From Babylonia areolata (Eukaryota > Mollusca > Gastropoda > Neogastropoda > Buccinidae), in assembly GCF_041734735.1 (NCBI RefSeq), contig NC_134903.1, forward strand, positions 4,280,821-4,344,820: a stretch of 64,000 nucleotides of DNA, read 5' to 3'. Every line of letters starts with the position of its first letter. Within the stretch, counting starts at the first letter, position 1. The position numbers and the translations under genes are program-made. Shown here in pieces: positions 45,227 to 53,300 of the stretch. The notes beneath the pieces were generated by a model. That model was given only the letters and a program-made list of their open reading frames with translations, ran no database searches and was not told where the DNA came from.

Positions 45227-45422
45227 CATGTTTGCAGAAATGCATAAACATTTGAGTTGCAGTCCACAAACACAGAAACAAAAGAAAGAAGACATATACA
45301 AAATATAATGAATACATGATATACACAAATGAAGAGTGAAAAAGTGGAAACTATTAAAATCAATCTTGTGTCATTTACTTACCTGAAAATGTCTTTTTGA
45401 TAGTTTTCTTTGAGGGTTCCAT
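23679..45422 (-). CDS. ZCWPW1: ZCWPW family protein: CW zinc finger + PWWP histone-methylation reader
   Basis: Thirteen minus-strand exons join in phase to 1246 residues plus stop. The CW zinc finger (about 594-637) shows GTWVQCEAKGCQKWRYLP, HWVC and NSC, giving the four zinc Cys and three Trp; CW domains bind methylated H3K4. The PWWP domain (about 650-718) shows SVVWAKIDGFPWWPAMV and YHVVFLDEAVTRSWV; PWWP domains bind H3K36 methylation. A post-PWWP helix and the RLNRFGF block match human ZCWPW1 ERVNLFGF (from memory). ZCWPW1 reads the dual mark written by PRDM9 in vertebrate meiosis; what it reads in this animal is unknown. Large Lys/Glu/Ser-rich disordered exons sit before (E3) and after (E13) the domains, making the protein about twice the vertebrate length. 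The first coding exon seems to have its own upstream acceptor, so a 5' UTR exon is likely. ZCWPW2 is the alternative name. Confidence 0.9.
25220..25545 (+). repeat. SINE family A, forward, older copy
   Basis: GGTTAAAGCATTGGACTTGC, GGTTCTAATCCCAG (decayed box B), ATGTGTATACACAAGCAGAA, GCAGCCCACAAACGCAGAAG. In ZCWPW intron 12. Confidence 0.8.
25546..26195. other. ZCWPW intron 12, AT-rich stretch
   Basis: No gene or repeat that I can support apart from a poly-A near 26112. Confidence 0.5.
26196..27690. repeat. ~44-bp minisatellite, over 30 copies
   Basis: Unit CAGTGAATTCATACCCACTG then TGTCTGGGGCTCAGCACAGG and AAGG, with shorter variants lacking ACCC. Highly homogeneous, in ZCWPW intron 12, with a recurring GAATTC (EcoRI site). 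It ends directly at the start of a SINE (27690), and is not derived from any exon I can see. Confidence 0.97.
27690..27900 (-). repeat. SINE family H, reversed
   Basis: GGTGGAATGAGACAAACGGG, CCCAAGGAGGCAATACCACG and GGGCTTTGAACCCTGATCAC; the right end reverse-complements to a tRNA-like head. Confidence 0.65.
27985..28440 (+). repeat. SINE family C with 31-bp tandem tail
   Basis: Head AAAGCGTCTGCCTAGGAAGT and GCATCGAATCAC (box B-like), middle related to family B (GTCTTTCGTATGAGACAAC), tail GACTGAATGACACAGGAAAT through GGTGCTATATAAGTATC. The tail segment ACCTGTCGTGTAAATAACTG is tandemly repeated four times. Confidence 0.75.
28501..28563 (-). CDS. ZCWPW1: ZCWPW exon 12 (residues 777-798)
   Basis: Acceptor TTTCAAG|CT, then EASTRKPQKRKPARKHGSAS, donor CAG|GTGACC. 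Basic linker, chosen because it is the segment that keeps phase between exons 11 and 13. Confidence 0.65.
28640..28860. repeat. CA, CT and GT microsatellites
   Basis: ACACACTCACATACACAC, (CT)n near 28680 and (GT)n at 28767-28798. Confidence 0.9.
29155..29395 (+). repeat. Interspersed repeat family G
   Basis: CAAGGACGTGTCAAAGTGTG, GACTGACCCATACACAG, GATGCCTGATCTTTACAT. Related to 30243-30320, 44478-44640 and 46228-46345, where the fuller form CAGTTTCTCAAGGTGTCAC is seen. Confidence 0.6.
29514..29577 (-). CDS. ZCWPW1: ZCWPW exon 11 (residues 756-777)
   Basis: DRLNRFGFSACFRNIKTKWT then K, aligning with human ERVNLFGFWSRF. Acceptor GTGTTGCAG, donor AAAAG|GTATAA. Confidence 0.85.
29640..30240. 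other. ZCWPW intron 10, nothing recognised
   Basis: AT-rich, short poly-A/T tracts and a small CA run at 30028. No coding signal. Confidence 0.45.
30670..30753 (-). CDS. ZCWPW1: ZCWPW exon 10, post-PWWP helix (residues 728-755)
   Basis: MFMKGHKYKREMQVAVRRAE then LALHMSLQ; basic amphipathic helix following PWWP, as in vertebrate ZCWPW1. Acceptor CTTTTCAG, donor CAG|GTAATA, phase 0 both sides. Nine 60-bp copies of the acceptor lie directly upstream. Confidence 0.85.
30754..31292. repeat. 60-bp array copying the ZCWPW exon 10 acceptor, 9 copies
   Basis: Unit CATCTGAAAAGAAGAGAAAA then TGTCTCTCTACTTGCTGGCA and AAACACTTCAATGTT(n). In transcript sense each unit ends TTCTCTTCTTTTCAGATG, the real acceptor's pyrimidine tract and AG. 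Units 1-3 and 4-6 match as a 180-bp higher-order repeat; units 7-9 are more diverged. Confidence 0.96.
31515..31640 (-). repeat. SINE family A fragment, reversed
   Basis: TGTGGGTTACAACTCCCACA, AGTGTATGAGTAGCCTTTTA and GGCAGCCATACTCCATTTCT match the family's 3' part. Followed by a (GT)n tract at 31652-31702. Confidence 0.7.
32183..32284 (-). CDS. ZCWPW1: ZCWPW exon 9, PWWP end (residues 694-727)
   Basis: TEYHVVFLDEAVTRSWVRKD then RIQHLTVNHFSPGS, matching human YHVTFFGETVSRAWI. Acceptor GTGGACAG, donor TCG|GTCAGC. A (GGTAA)n/(GATGA)n pentamer tract lies about 20 bp upstream of the acceptor. Confidence 0.93.
32300..32370. repeat. GGTAA/GATGA pentamer tract next to ZCWPW exon 9
   Basis: (GGTAA)n then (GATGA)n. 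In transcript sense this is (TCATC)n(TTACC)n, pyrimidine-rich, ending about 20 bp before the exon 9 acceptor. Confidence 0.9.
32470..32690. repeat. (GT)n and GTGTGGTGTTGTGTT compound repeat
   Basis: More than 30 GT units then degenerate GTGGT/GTTGT repeats in ZCWPW intron 8. Confidence 0.95.
33000..33235. repeat. CA/CATG-rich low-complexity stretch
   Basis: CACACACATGCATGTATATG and similar repeats in ZCWPW intron 8, ending just left of exon 8. Confidence 0.85.
33254..33329 (-). CDS. ZCWPW1: ZCWPW exon 8, PWWP middle (residues 668-693)
   Basis: Completes the second Trp of PWWP and continues PAMVDTDPDSDMYCLITHED then IMAP. Acceptor TTTTTCAG, donor CCT|GTGAGT. Confidence 0.95.
34085..34518. 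mobile_element. Non-autonomous DNA transposon (MITE), TA-flanked
   Basis: Terminal inverted repeats of about 27 bp: the left end carries CACAAAAAGTTAAGGACC and the right end its exact reverse complement GGTCCTTAACTTTTTGTG; outside these the match continues with mismatches to a TA at each end, as in Tc1/mariner-type elements. The ~430-bp interior has no transposase reading frame. It lies in ZCWPW intron 7. Confidence 0.78.
34671..34785 (-). CDS. ZCWPW1: ZCWPW exon 7, end of CW finger and start of PWWP (residues 630-668)
   Basis: DERYNSCDAPEQEY supplies the fourth zinc Cys; ILTQYTLGSVVWAKIDGFPW starts PWWP. Acceptor GTTTTACAG, donor CATG|GTAAGA. Seven tandem copies of this acceptor plus the first ~17 exon bases lie upstream in the intron. 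Confidence 0.96.
34786..35410. repeat. ~79-bp array copying the ZCWPW exon 7 acceptor, 7 copies
   Basis: Unit GTTCTTGTATCTCTCATCTG then TAAAACAATACTGACATGTG and CAATAACATAATACAATAGA. In transcript sense each unit reads ATTGTTTTACAG|ATGAGAG and ATACAAGAAC, against the real ATTGTTTTACAG|ACGAGAG and ATACAACAGC. The first two copies are diverged; the last five nearly identical. Confidence 0.96.
35625..36487. repeat. 34/41-bp array starting at the ZCWPW exon 6 donor, about 22 copies
   Basis: Unit GAAACACAGAACGGCACAAC then ACACATGACAGAC with or without AACACCT. In transcript sense units contain TTTCAG|GTGTTGTC or TTTCAG|GTCTGTC. The array touches the real donor (AAAG|GTCAAGTGTTGTC) within a few bases. 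Open frames across it are artefacts. Confidence 0.96.
36489..36596 (-). CDS. ZCWPW1: ZCWPW exon 6, CW zinc finger first part (residues 594-630)
   Basis: GTWVQCEAKGCQKWRYLPDV followed by DLPPHWVCFMNK: three of the four CW zinc cysteines and the aromatic cage Trp. Acceptor ACCCACAG, donor AAAG|GTCAAG. An array of 34/41-bp repeats begins at the donor. Confidence 0.96.
36600..38330. other. ZCWPW intron 5, no gene recognised
   Basis: Mixed AT-rich sequence; a block GACTTCCAGACCTTGCAGGA with CATGACTTCTCCAGCACTGG (37108-37180) resembles the degenerate repeats at 59290-59560. Nothing else supported. Confidence 0.4.
38337..38441 (-). CDS. ZCWPW1: ZCWPW exon 5 with 39-nt internal repeat (residues 559-594)
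   Basis: Acceptor TTCACCAG|CATCAAGG, donor CTGG|GTAAGA. Encodes ASRKKRQQESDSP then ASRKKQHVQESDSDD, a tandem 13-codon repeat. The second copy starts with the same CACCAG|CATCAAGG string as the real acceptor, so an in-frame alternative 3' splice site lies 39 nt inside. Confidence 0.82.
38474..38820. repeat. GT/GCAT microsatellites
   Basis: (GT)n at 38476-38508 with GCGCA variants, GCATGCGTGC runs near 38600, and (GT)n at 38766-38818. Confidence 0.93.
38820..38965 (+). repeat. SINE family C tail
   Basis: GCTCTACCCAGGTAGGCAG duplicated, then CCTGTTGTGCAAATGACTCT and GGAACTATATAAGTTTATTA with an ATA tail. Confidence 0.72.
39014..39162 (-). CDS. ZCWPW1: ZCWPW exon 4 (residues 509-559)
   Basis: Acceptor ATGATGCAG, donor ACAG|GTAATG. 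Encodes LGEVQDTNENTPRISEPVAA, then a basic KQKKKKNRENQ stretch and VPRKLSFGGKTG. Phase 2 in, 1 out. Confidence 0.8.
39165..41040. other. ZCWPW intron 3
   Basis: Contains (GT)n with CGCGCGCG at 39640-39705, GT/GCAT tracts at 40705-41005, and otherwise AT-rich sequence. No exon or mobile element that I can support. Confidence 0.5.
41044..42479 (-). CDS. ZCWPW1: ZCWPW exon 3, large charged exon (residues 31-509)
   Basis: 1436 nt, open throughout, acceptor GTGGAAG, donor CAG|GTCTGT. Lys/Glu/Ser-rich and probably disordered, with an internal repeat KKESGVTDKK twice. A conserved-looking helix RSLTDAEYAEIFKAVIDGAE near residue 127 recalls a short motif N-terminal to the domains in vertebrate ZCWPW1. 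Many KKAKKKKK-type nuclear localisation candidates. Confidence 0.85.
42480..43235. other. ZCWPW intron 2, purine-rich then AT-rich
   Basis: A strongly purine-rich plus strand (AAAGAAAGAAG type) at 42530-42760, next to exon 3, then AT-rich sequence with poly-T near 43010. In transcript sense the purine run is a very long pyrimidine tract ahead of the exon 3 acceptor. Confidence 0.6.
43236..43350 (+). repeat. Interspersed repeat family D fragment
   Basis: GTGACAGGGCTGTAACACAC, GAGATACAGACACCTGCAGT and GTTGGCCAAGAAATCTGAGC match the fuller copy at 62200-62580. Confidence 0.6.
43498..43850 (-). repeat. SINE family B, reversed
   Basis: CTCTGTGTGAAATTCAGGCT, GCCAGGAACAACCATTTTGA and CATGGGTTCTATTTTAAG; preceded by TGTAT pentamer repeats at 43418-43495, as at 8030-8135. 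Confidence 0.75.
44184..44233 (-). CDS. ZCWPW1: ZCWPW exon 2 (residues 14-30)
   Basis: Acceptor TGTTTCAG, then VPTMKGDADRLVSSGDK, donor AAG|GTAAGA. Small exon; supported by good sites at both ends and correct phase. Its own ATG could serve as an alternative start. Confidence 0.6.
44258..44400. repeat. 72-bp tandem duplication beside ZCWPW exon 2
   Basis: CACAGAAAAATGTTGACAAA followed by TGCTGAAAGCACATAAA occurs twice, starting 25 bp upstream (transcript sense) of the exon 2 acceptor. It does not include the splice site. Confidence 0.9.
44478..44640 (+). repeat. Interspersed repeat family G
   Basis: CAGTTTCCATTTCAACTTCA, AGGTGTCAAACTGTGCAGAC and GCAGATGCCTGATCTTCG. Confidence 0.65.
44873..45285 (+). 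repeat. SINE family A, forward, split by a (TA)n tract
   Basis: GTGAGTAGTTAGAACACTGG, GGATGGAGATTTTCCAGCAT, CTGCCTACATGGTGGGACAA, then (GT)n(TA)n at 45145-45223, then GAGTTGCAGTCCACAAACAC. Old copy whose internal CA/TA stretch has expanded. Confidence 0.72.
45383..45422 (-). CDS. ZCWPW1: ZCWPW exon 1 (first coding, residues 1-14)
   Basis: MEPSKKTIKKTFS then donor CAG|GTAAGT. Upstream sits an acceptor-like GTGTTGCAG and a 16-nt leader, so this is probably the second transcribed exon. The start is tentative but joins in phase to exon 2. Confidence 0.6.
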
Positions 45423-45424
45423 CT

Positions 45425-45648
45425 TGTTTATTAAGTATCTGCAACACACTATGTGTATACAAAAAATGTAAAAAAAACAACAAAAAAACCCCCCAAAAAC
45501 AAACAAAAAAACCCAACATTAAAAAAAGCCTTTTCCTTCTAAAGTTTTACACAACTGAGACAAAACATGAAAAGTTGGAGTTGAAATAGTGGTATAATCA
45601 CTGTGAATGAGACATGTTTGTCCAGGATCTGAATGTCTCTAGAAAATG

Positions 45649-45688
<40 letters not shown>

Positions 45689-46225
45689 ATGTGTGTGGGT
45701 GCACATGTGTGTGGTATGGTATATGCTGTGTTTTGTGTGTGTGTGTTAAATGCAAAAAAGAAGGGGTGGGAAGATGATGCTTTTGTTGTGTGGAGCAGCT
45801 GTCTGTCTTCAAATTCAAGGAAGGTAATTTCAAGCAACCCCCACCCACCAAATTCACAGGATCATCTCCCCTCCTGACCAGTTAACTGTCACCTGAAAGA
45901 ATGAAATAGAAAGGAATTGTGGAAGAGGACACCAGGGTAATGACAGTCTTTTACTAAGTTGAGCAGCAGGACTTTAGCAATGTTGAACCCAAGACAGTGG
46001 CCTTGCTGAATTCTCACCACTGTTTTCCCTTGAACCCACTATGTCACACTACACAGTCAGGTAAGAGACAGCAGGAAATGTTCAGTTATATTGTCAGTAG
46101 CTTCTCAGCCACAAGCAAATACATGACTTCCTTGCTCCTCTGCACACACTAATAGATGAGGTGACAGGGAGAGGGTTGGGGTGGCATGGGGGAGGTGAAG
46201 GAAACAGAGAAATGTGGGCTCATTT
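45425..46225. other. Upstream of ZCWPW exon 1
   Basis: A (GT)n run at 45651-45685 and otherwise unremarkable sequence. A 5' UTR exon may lie here or further right, but I cannot place it. Confidence 0.4.
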
Positions 46226-46227
46226 TC

Positions 46228-46885
46228 AAGGGGAGATCCAGTTTCAGTTTCTCAAGGTGTCACGGTGTCTGGGCACATCCATTAAACCATACCACATCTC
46301 CTTGGCAGATCCTGACCAGCAGCATAACTCAACACATTTAAGGCCTTGAGTGCATGCTTATATATTTTTGTACCTATCAGAGTGGGTATCTTCTACAGAA
46401 TTTTGCCAGAGGACAACTCTCATTGCCATGGGATCTTTTTCAATGTGCCAAGTGCATGCTACAAACAGGACGCTGGTTTATCATCTCGTCTGAATGACTA
46501 GAAGTTCAGTCTGATTTTCCAGTCAAATTTGGGAGAGGGCAAAATCTACAGTGCAGTGCCACCCCCATTTTCATGTCTGCAAGAGTAATTATTCTTTTCT
46601 TTTTGGGGGGAAAAAAGGTTTCTTTATGCAGAACTGTGCCTGAGACTTCCTTTCATTGCTGTGGAGGGTTTTTTGTGTGTTTTTTAATGTACAAAGTGCA
46701 TGTTGCACACAATACCTCAGTTGACCATTTCATCTGAAAAACTACATGGCACCCATACTACTACTAAACGTCTGGTGGATGGGGAAGTAAAAAAACAAAC
46801 AAACAAAAAAAAACAACTGGGTCTGGTGTGAGAATCAAACATGTGAATATCCACCTCCTGGTCTAGTGTTACCACTTAGCCACTG
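46228..46885. repeat. SINE cluster: family G followed by two family B remnants
   Basis: 46228-46345 family G (CAGTTTCTCAAGGTGTCACG); 46360-46510 and 46550-46885 reversed family B remnants (GCCAGAGGACAACTCTCATT, GTGCATGTTGCACACAATAC). The right end gives a decayed tRNA-like head (GAATCAAACATGTG). Confidence 0.65.
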
Positions 46886-47274
46886 TTCCACATGGGAAGA
46901 AGTGCAACAGTAATGCCTTTTAAAGTTGGATGTTTTTTTTTTCCTTCTTGTTTTGATAAATAGGACAACACCTGAATAAAACAAAATATTGATCTATTAA
47001 CACTGTAGCACTTTTTTAAAGCATGAAAGTAAAGGAAACACTCTTCAGTGTTGAAAATCGTTTTAACTGCATTCTCTGTGTTTTGTTTTTTCACTTATCA
47101 CCACCAGGTGAATCACAATGGACTAACATGGACTTGAGAATGAAAACTAGCTTAATTTGTAAGTCCACAAGGATGGATGTTCCCTGCAACGGTGCAACCC
47201 TAGCGTAACTGAAAAAGGCTCCTGGTCCGCAGTCGCACCCACTACCTATCAATGGGAATACCGCGGCAGGCATA

Positions 47275-47690
47275 TGTTTGTTTAATGTTTTTAATTCTAG
47301 TTACTCAGATTTTTTTTTTCCCTGAACCCACTGCGGCTGATGATATCATATCCTTGGTCGTTTGGTATGCTTCTTCAATGTCTTTTGTCGGCTTCTTCAA
47401 TCTCTATGCGTATGTTCTCTTTTTCTTTTCTTTTTTCCATTATTTTTTTTTCATGACAAAACTCTCAAGGTGTGCATTTGCTAAGTAATGAAAAGTTTTG
47501 AGTTCTCTCAGAATTCAGATCCGATGCTTACCAAATTGGAAACAATTTTTCATTACAAGAAAAATAAGGATGGGAAGTACCCATTTAAACTAAATGTACA
47601 CAAACATCTTGATATTCTGAATAAATATTAACACCTACAAACACTGATAAGCCAAACAGATCACCACGACCAGACGACAATTCGAAACTT
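47275..47690. other. AT-rich spacer before the MEPCE promoter
   Basis: Poly-T and TTTTC tracts near 47310 and 47410-47450. No exon seen. Confidence 0.45.
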
Positions 47691-48066
47691 CCGCTGGCAC
47701 ATTTTCCCACAATACCCTGTTCATACATGCGCAACTTATGCTGCGAAGGCGGAGGTGTAGAAAGAGCTGGCAGAACTTTGACAGATTGACAGCGGTATTT
47801 GTTCATCAGATCAGCGCTTGGCAACTCGTTGCATTATTTACGTGTTCAGGTTTTATATCCCGTGGGAATTTTTGGAAACTACCCTCTGTGACATTAGCAG
47901 GACGTTTGTTTATGTCTGGAATTGTTGAGAAAACTCGAGTGAGAGTTAGAGGGCGCTGACACAGACTGCTTTGTGCACATGCGCACAGGAAAAAGGTATG
48001 AACACATGGTGGTGAGTTCAGTTCGTATTGTTTACGTTGGGTGAGCTTTGCACCGCGGCAAGCAGA
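47690..48066. promoter_or_regulatory. MEPCE promoter and 5' leader, possibly bidirectional
   Basis: ETS-like ACTTCCG at 47688, NRF1-like CATGCGCAAC at 47725 and CACATGCGCAC at 47976, and no TATA box: a typical housekeeping arrangement. ZCWPW runs in the opposite direction from 45422, so the region could drive both genes. Two short upstream reading frames lie in the leader (47998-48015 and 48006-48044), both closing before the MEPCE ATG. Confidence 0.5.
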
Positions 48067-50388
48067 ATGAGTTCGAGACGGCATCGGAGTGAGTCGCAGT
48101 TGGAATCCTCCTCAAGAGACATAACGGACTCATTTTATTCACTGGGACGGATATTTACAGACAGAAATGTTCGATTCGTGAAAAAGATACGAGTTGCAAA
48201 TCAAATCGAAAGCGCTCCAAGGCCGCGTTCTTCAAGTTTCTCTGTTGTTGACGACCACCTGGGACAACACGCTATGAGACGTTCATCGGTTAGTCGTCAC
48301 AGGCATGGGTTCCCGGGTTTACCTGTACGTGCCACGAGTCCGATGTACTCATATTTACCCGGCGTTGCAGTTGGTTACAGACGATTGTGGATGCAAGGCA
48401 ACCCTTGGCCGGATCGCTCATCGAAAGAAACTGGATCCAGACGCGACGGTGGACAAGATCATCCACACCGCATAAAATTCAGAGATCATAGAAGGCATCA
48501 TCAAGGATATGCATTTTACCCAGGTGGAGATTGTCATGACCCATTGAATCTTAAAGCAGCTGGCTTAGGTGAAGATATGCAATACTTCTCAGCATCTCCA
48601 ATCCCAGCACCAGATCCAGATCGTTACATGCCGGTGAACAATTTCATTCCTACTAATCGTCGGGACCCACTTGGCTTGACTCAGGAGGAAGATAATCTAA
48701 TGCCAATTGCCATGAAATATCCATTAAGATTCAAAAGGAAACGCAGCCGTAAACCAAGGAAAGATAATGTTCAAGGTGATTCTTCAGCCTCTATTTCTCA
48801 GTCCAGCATTGATGGTACTGAGGGTATTAGTGCGACATCTAACACCGTGTCTTCAGCCAGTTCAGGCATAGCACGAGATTCTGGGCAGTCAGATAATTTT
48901 CATAGCAGTACAGTGGCTGGAGATTCTAACATTGTTAAGTCAGCCAACTCAGAAAAAGGTGGAGAATGTGACATGGTGACAGATGATGAAGATGTGAGTG
49001 GGGATGATAGAATATACTCTGATTCTGGAAAGAAGCCGGCAGCAATTGAAAACACAGGCATTTTGAGGACATTTCCTGAATCAAGTGAAGATAACTCTGT
49101 GTCAAGTGGTGCTGGAACCAGAGTGAACCAAGCCGCAGGTGATGCAGGAGAATCCTGTTCCAGCATCGGTACTAGCACCCAGTCAGGGACAGGCCAGGCT
49201 AATGAAAACATTGTTCACAAAAGTGGTAGTGACACTGACCAGCACCCAGTCAGTGATGACAGAACAGGCTCCATTATTGCGGATGATAACGAAACACTTG
49301 AACAGGGAAAACGGGGTCCAGCTGTTTCTTTCAGGACTCGGTCAACTAGCCTGTCACAGAGCAAACATGGTTCAGAGACAGGTAGGAAAATGAAGCATGA
49401 ATTGGACCAGAAACTGAGAGAGATACAAAAACAGGAGTTGAGTTTGAAGCACCTGTATCCTGTTCCACAGTCCCCATTGGATGATGAAGATAGAGAGCAT
49501 GTTGCAAGGAATAGGAAATCTTTGAAAAAAGCACTTAGAATAGAACCAATAAAGCCAGAAGAGCAAGCAAAAGTGAACAAAGAAAGAGAAAAGAAGGAAA
49601 GAGAGTTCAAAAGACAGTGGAGGTATCCAAACCTGAAATCACCAGAGGAAAACAATGAAGAAAGGACTGCAGATCAGCAGTCCTCAGCTGAAGCCTTAAG
49701 AATTGAAGTTGATCCACCACCTGCAGAAACTCGGCAAGATAACCTTCAGCATGGACAGATATCCAGGACAGAAGACACTGTGGTCTCACCTGTCATGCGC
49801 CCAGATCCAGGCCAGATTCGCAAGCGGCGCAGGACTGTGAGTGAGTGCAGTATAGAGAGTGCTTCCAAAAAACTGGTCTTCAGACGTTCCAGCAGTCCAG
49901 ATGTTCGCGGTCCCTCACCGAGGAAGCTTCGTCGTCAATCCAGTGGATCAGGACAAACGGAACAGGGAAGTACAGTTCAAGAGAAACAACAGAGCACAGT
50001 CAAATTTGCTAAGAACCCAGCCTATAAACATGGCAATTATTACAGGTATTACGGATATCGTACTCCAGCCATGGCTCCAGATTTCCGTCTGTATTTTTTC
50101 AAAAAGGAGTGGTTTGAAGGCAATGATGTGCTGGATGTGGGCTGTAATGCAGGAGATGTGACATTGGCTGTGGCTCAGATTTTTCATCCTAAGAAGATAG
50201 TTGGGATGGACATTGATCCAAATCTGATCCGGATTGCCCGACAGAACATCAGAAGTCACCAGACAAAGGCCAACATGTACCAGATGGAGAAATACCCAGT
50301 GTCTACAAATGACTATGGCCCCATAGAACCTTTGCCTGCACTTACAAACCAAAGCAACATTTTCCCTAAAAATGTCATGTTCATGCAG
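48067..50388 (+). CDS. MEPCE: MEPCE exon 1 (residues 1-774)
   Basis: Starts MSSRRHRSESQLESSSRD. Long disordered region with PRKLRRQSSGSG-type basic/Ser patches near 620, then the first half of the methyltransferase with the glycine motif DVGCNAGD. Donor CAG|GTTAGT. Confidence 0.95.
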
Positions 50389-53300
50389 GTTAGTATGTGA
50401 TGTCAAATGTGTGTGTGTCTTGTTTTTGCTTGTTGCGTGTAATTTATAAAGGGCGTACACTCTCACACACACACACACACACACATACACACACAAGTGC
50501 ACACATACATACGCAGATACAGACTTGCTCATTTCTCTCTCACACACATATGTATACACCCACAGATAAACAGCACAGTAACATGGATACATTGTATTGA
50601 ATTTTAACAACTTGGTAGCTTGTACATGGTTATGTGCAACACACGCAGTGTTACATGTTGTGTTTGGACTGTGAATCCTGTTGTCACACTTTCAGTGTGT
50701 CTCATAAAATTCAGCCTTTCTGGCTACACAGTACAAAGCATTGTTGAATGAAAATCACATGTAGAATGATTCAGCGCTTATAGCTTTTAGAGGCGTTTGA
50801 TTGGCTAAGAGTGGACAGGGCAAAACTGGGCGTCTTTTCACTGTTGGCCGCACGAAATTTGGCCAAGCAGAGCAAACCGATAGGCCTAGTTTGCATCAGT
50901 TTGACATGGTAAGTGTATGTATCACCAAACATGGAGTATAATACAAACTCCTCCTGTTCGTTTGTCACAGTGTAGTCATACATGTCATAAATAATACATT
51001 GCAACAATGCAAGTGCTACAAGCACTGACAGAATTGCTTCAGCTAAGTTCAAGAGCGCTGATTGCTGCATTCTTGGTTTATCACTAGAATGCTGCAACAC
51101 TAGGTGTGCATACATGTCAAAGCTCAGTAAGAACTGTTTGCAGTGCACTTGAGAAGTTCATCATATTGAATAGAACACTGAGAAAGAAGGGTCACAGAAG
51201 ACTGAAATTTTTATGGCATGAGATAATGACTGCAATACATGATAATGCCAACCAGCTGCATTTATCTTAATTGTGTTTGTTTCGCACTAGTCTTTATTTT
51301 TAAGAGATTTATGTTAATGTTATTAAAAAGAAAGTCTAATAATATATATATATAATGATAAACTGATAATACCAACAAAAGAATGACTTACAGTTACACA
51401 ATAATAGTGCTGTTGGCAACTCAAACAGTAATCTGTGACGGGTCAGCTGAGATTATTTACATTAGTATGATGAACGCGTTTCTAATCCCTTAGTTTTGTG
51501 TTTTCCATTCGGTGTCAGTGTGTGTCATGATGTTTTACTCTTTCAGTCTTTGTAGTTAAAGTGAGTCTATGTTGTTTCAGTTGTCTGTGTGTCAATTTTT
51601 GTGTGTGTCCATGGTAAACTTTAACATTGGTGTTTCTTAGCAAGTGAAGTGGCATGGGAACTAAAGTTACCAGGATGGTAGGTATGGATAGGACTTTGGA
51701 AAGTCATTCCCTTTATGATGATTTGGCCGAAAATCAATATATGTCAAAATAGGAAGAAGAAAATAACAACCAAAACAAACCAAGATTGTATCTTAATCCA
51801 GTTTTGATCAAACTTAGTCTTGTGAGTGGCTTTGCATTTGGAATGGAATATTTCCAGTCTGGAAAAAGTATGAAATTTTATTTGGTCACATTAGTGGGGG
51901 ACCCTGCTTCATTGCAATACATTGTTGTGTTTTTACAGGGCAACTATGTTCTCAAGTCTGACAAAGAGCTAGACCATGTGAAGGAAGAGTATGACACCAT
52001 CCTGGCGCTGAGCATTACCAAGTGGATCCACCTGAACCATGGAGATGAAGGCCTGAAGCGAGTGTTCCACAGAATGTTCCAGCAACTTCGGCCTGGAGGC
52101 CGGCTTGTCTTAGAGCCCCAGACCTGGGCATCGTACAGGAGGCGCAAAAAACTGTCTGTAAGTAACTTTTAGAACTGTATTTTATTTTTAGTAACAATGA
52201 TGATAATGTGCATTGATAATTACCGCAAATTTTATGCAGGCAGATGGACTTAAATGTGCATGATTTGCGTACATGTGTGAGGCTGACAATCATAGCGGAA
52301 TACCACAGGGAAGTATTCCAGGACCAGTGCTTTTTACTCTCTTTATAAACGACTTTCTAGACTGTAGAATCATCTTGTAAAATTTTTCTGACGATACCAT
52401 TAAGACATGCAACAGTAACATCCTGCAGCAAGATTTAGACAAACTCCAGGCTTGGACAGAGAAATGGAATCTGCATTTTAATGTAGACAGACATAAAGTG
52501 ATGCATGTTGGCAGAAGAAATTCAAACAAAACATTTTCTATGCAACAAAATAATACTACAAACAATAAAAATCAAGTGAAAATGACCTAAGAGTCATAGA
52601 ATCTTTTATTCTACCTTCACATTCATAAAAAAAATCAGATGATTGGAATAATCAAAAGAACTTTTACTTATGTTGACATGATATTTTTTGTAAAAAAAAA
52701 CTTTGAAGCTCTGGTGTGACCTCACTTGGAGAATGGAAACACTGTGTGGTGTCCTTATCTGGAGCAACAATTTGTAGTTATTGAGAGGGTGCAGAGAAGA
52801 GCCACAAAGCTTGTACGCGGATGTAGCACATGTCTTGTAATGATCAGTTAACTTATTTAAAAATATTTTGCCATAAGCCGAGTTAAAGGTAGTAATGATA
52901 CGTGTTCATCTCATTAAGACATATAAACTTTTCAATGGTTATGTTGATGTGTCTTGAGATCAGTTCTTCTCTGCACCTCAGTACAGTTCCACAAGAAATA
53001 CTGATGTCAGTGATACTGATAGAAAAAAAAATTGTGCAAGGTTCAAATACTAATAGTAATACAAGAAAGTTTTGCTTCAGTAATCCAGTTACCAATGTCT
53101 GGAATCTGGAACAATACGTTGCAGGAACCTTTGCAGATTATTGTCGTAGTGGGTGATGGGAGCGCATAGCTTGATTAGTCTGTGAATCTGTCAGTTTTTG
53201 TTTTTAGCTCAAATTGCCCTCATCTATATTTACTAAACTATGTAGAAGTTCACTTAACTATAAAAAAAACTATATTGAAGAAAACTTTATATTCTACTCC

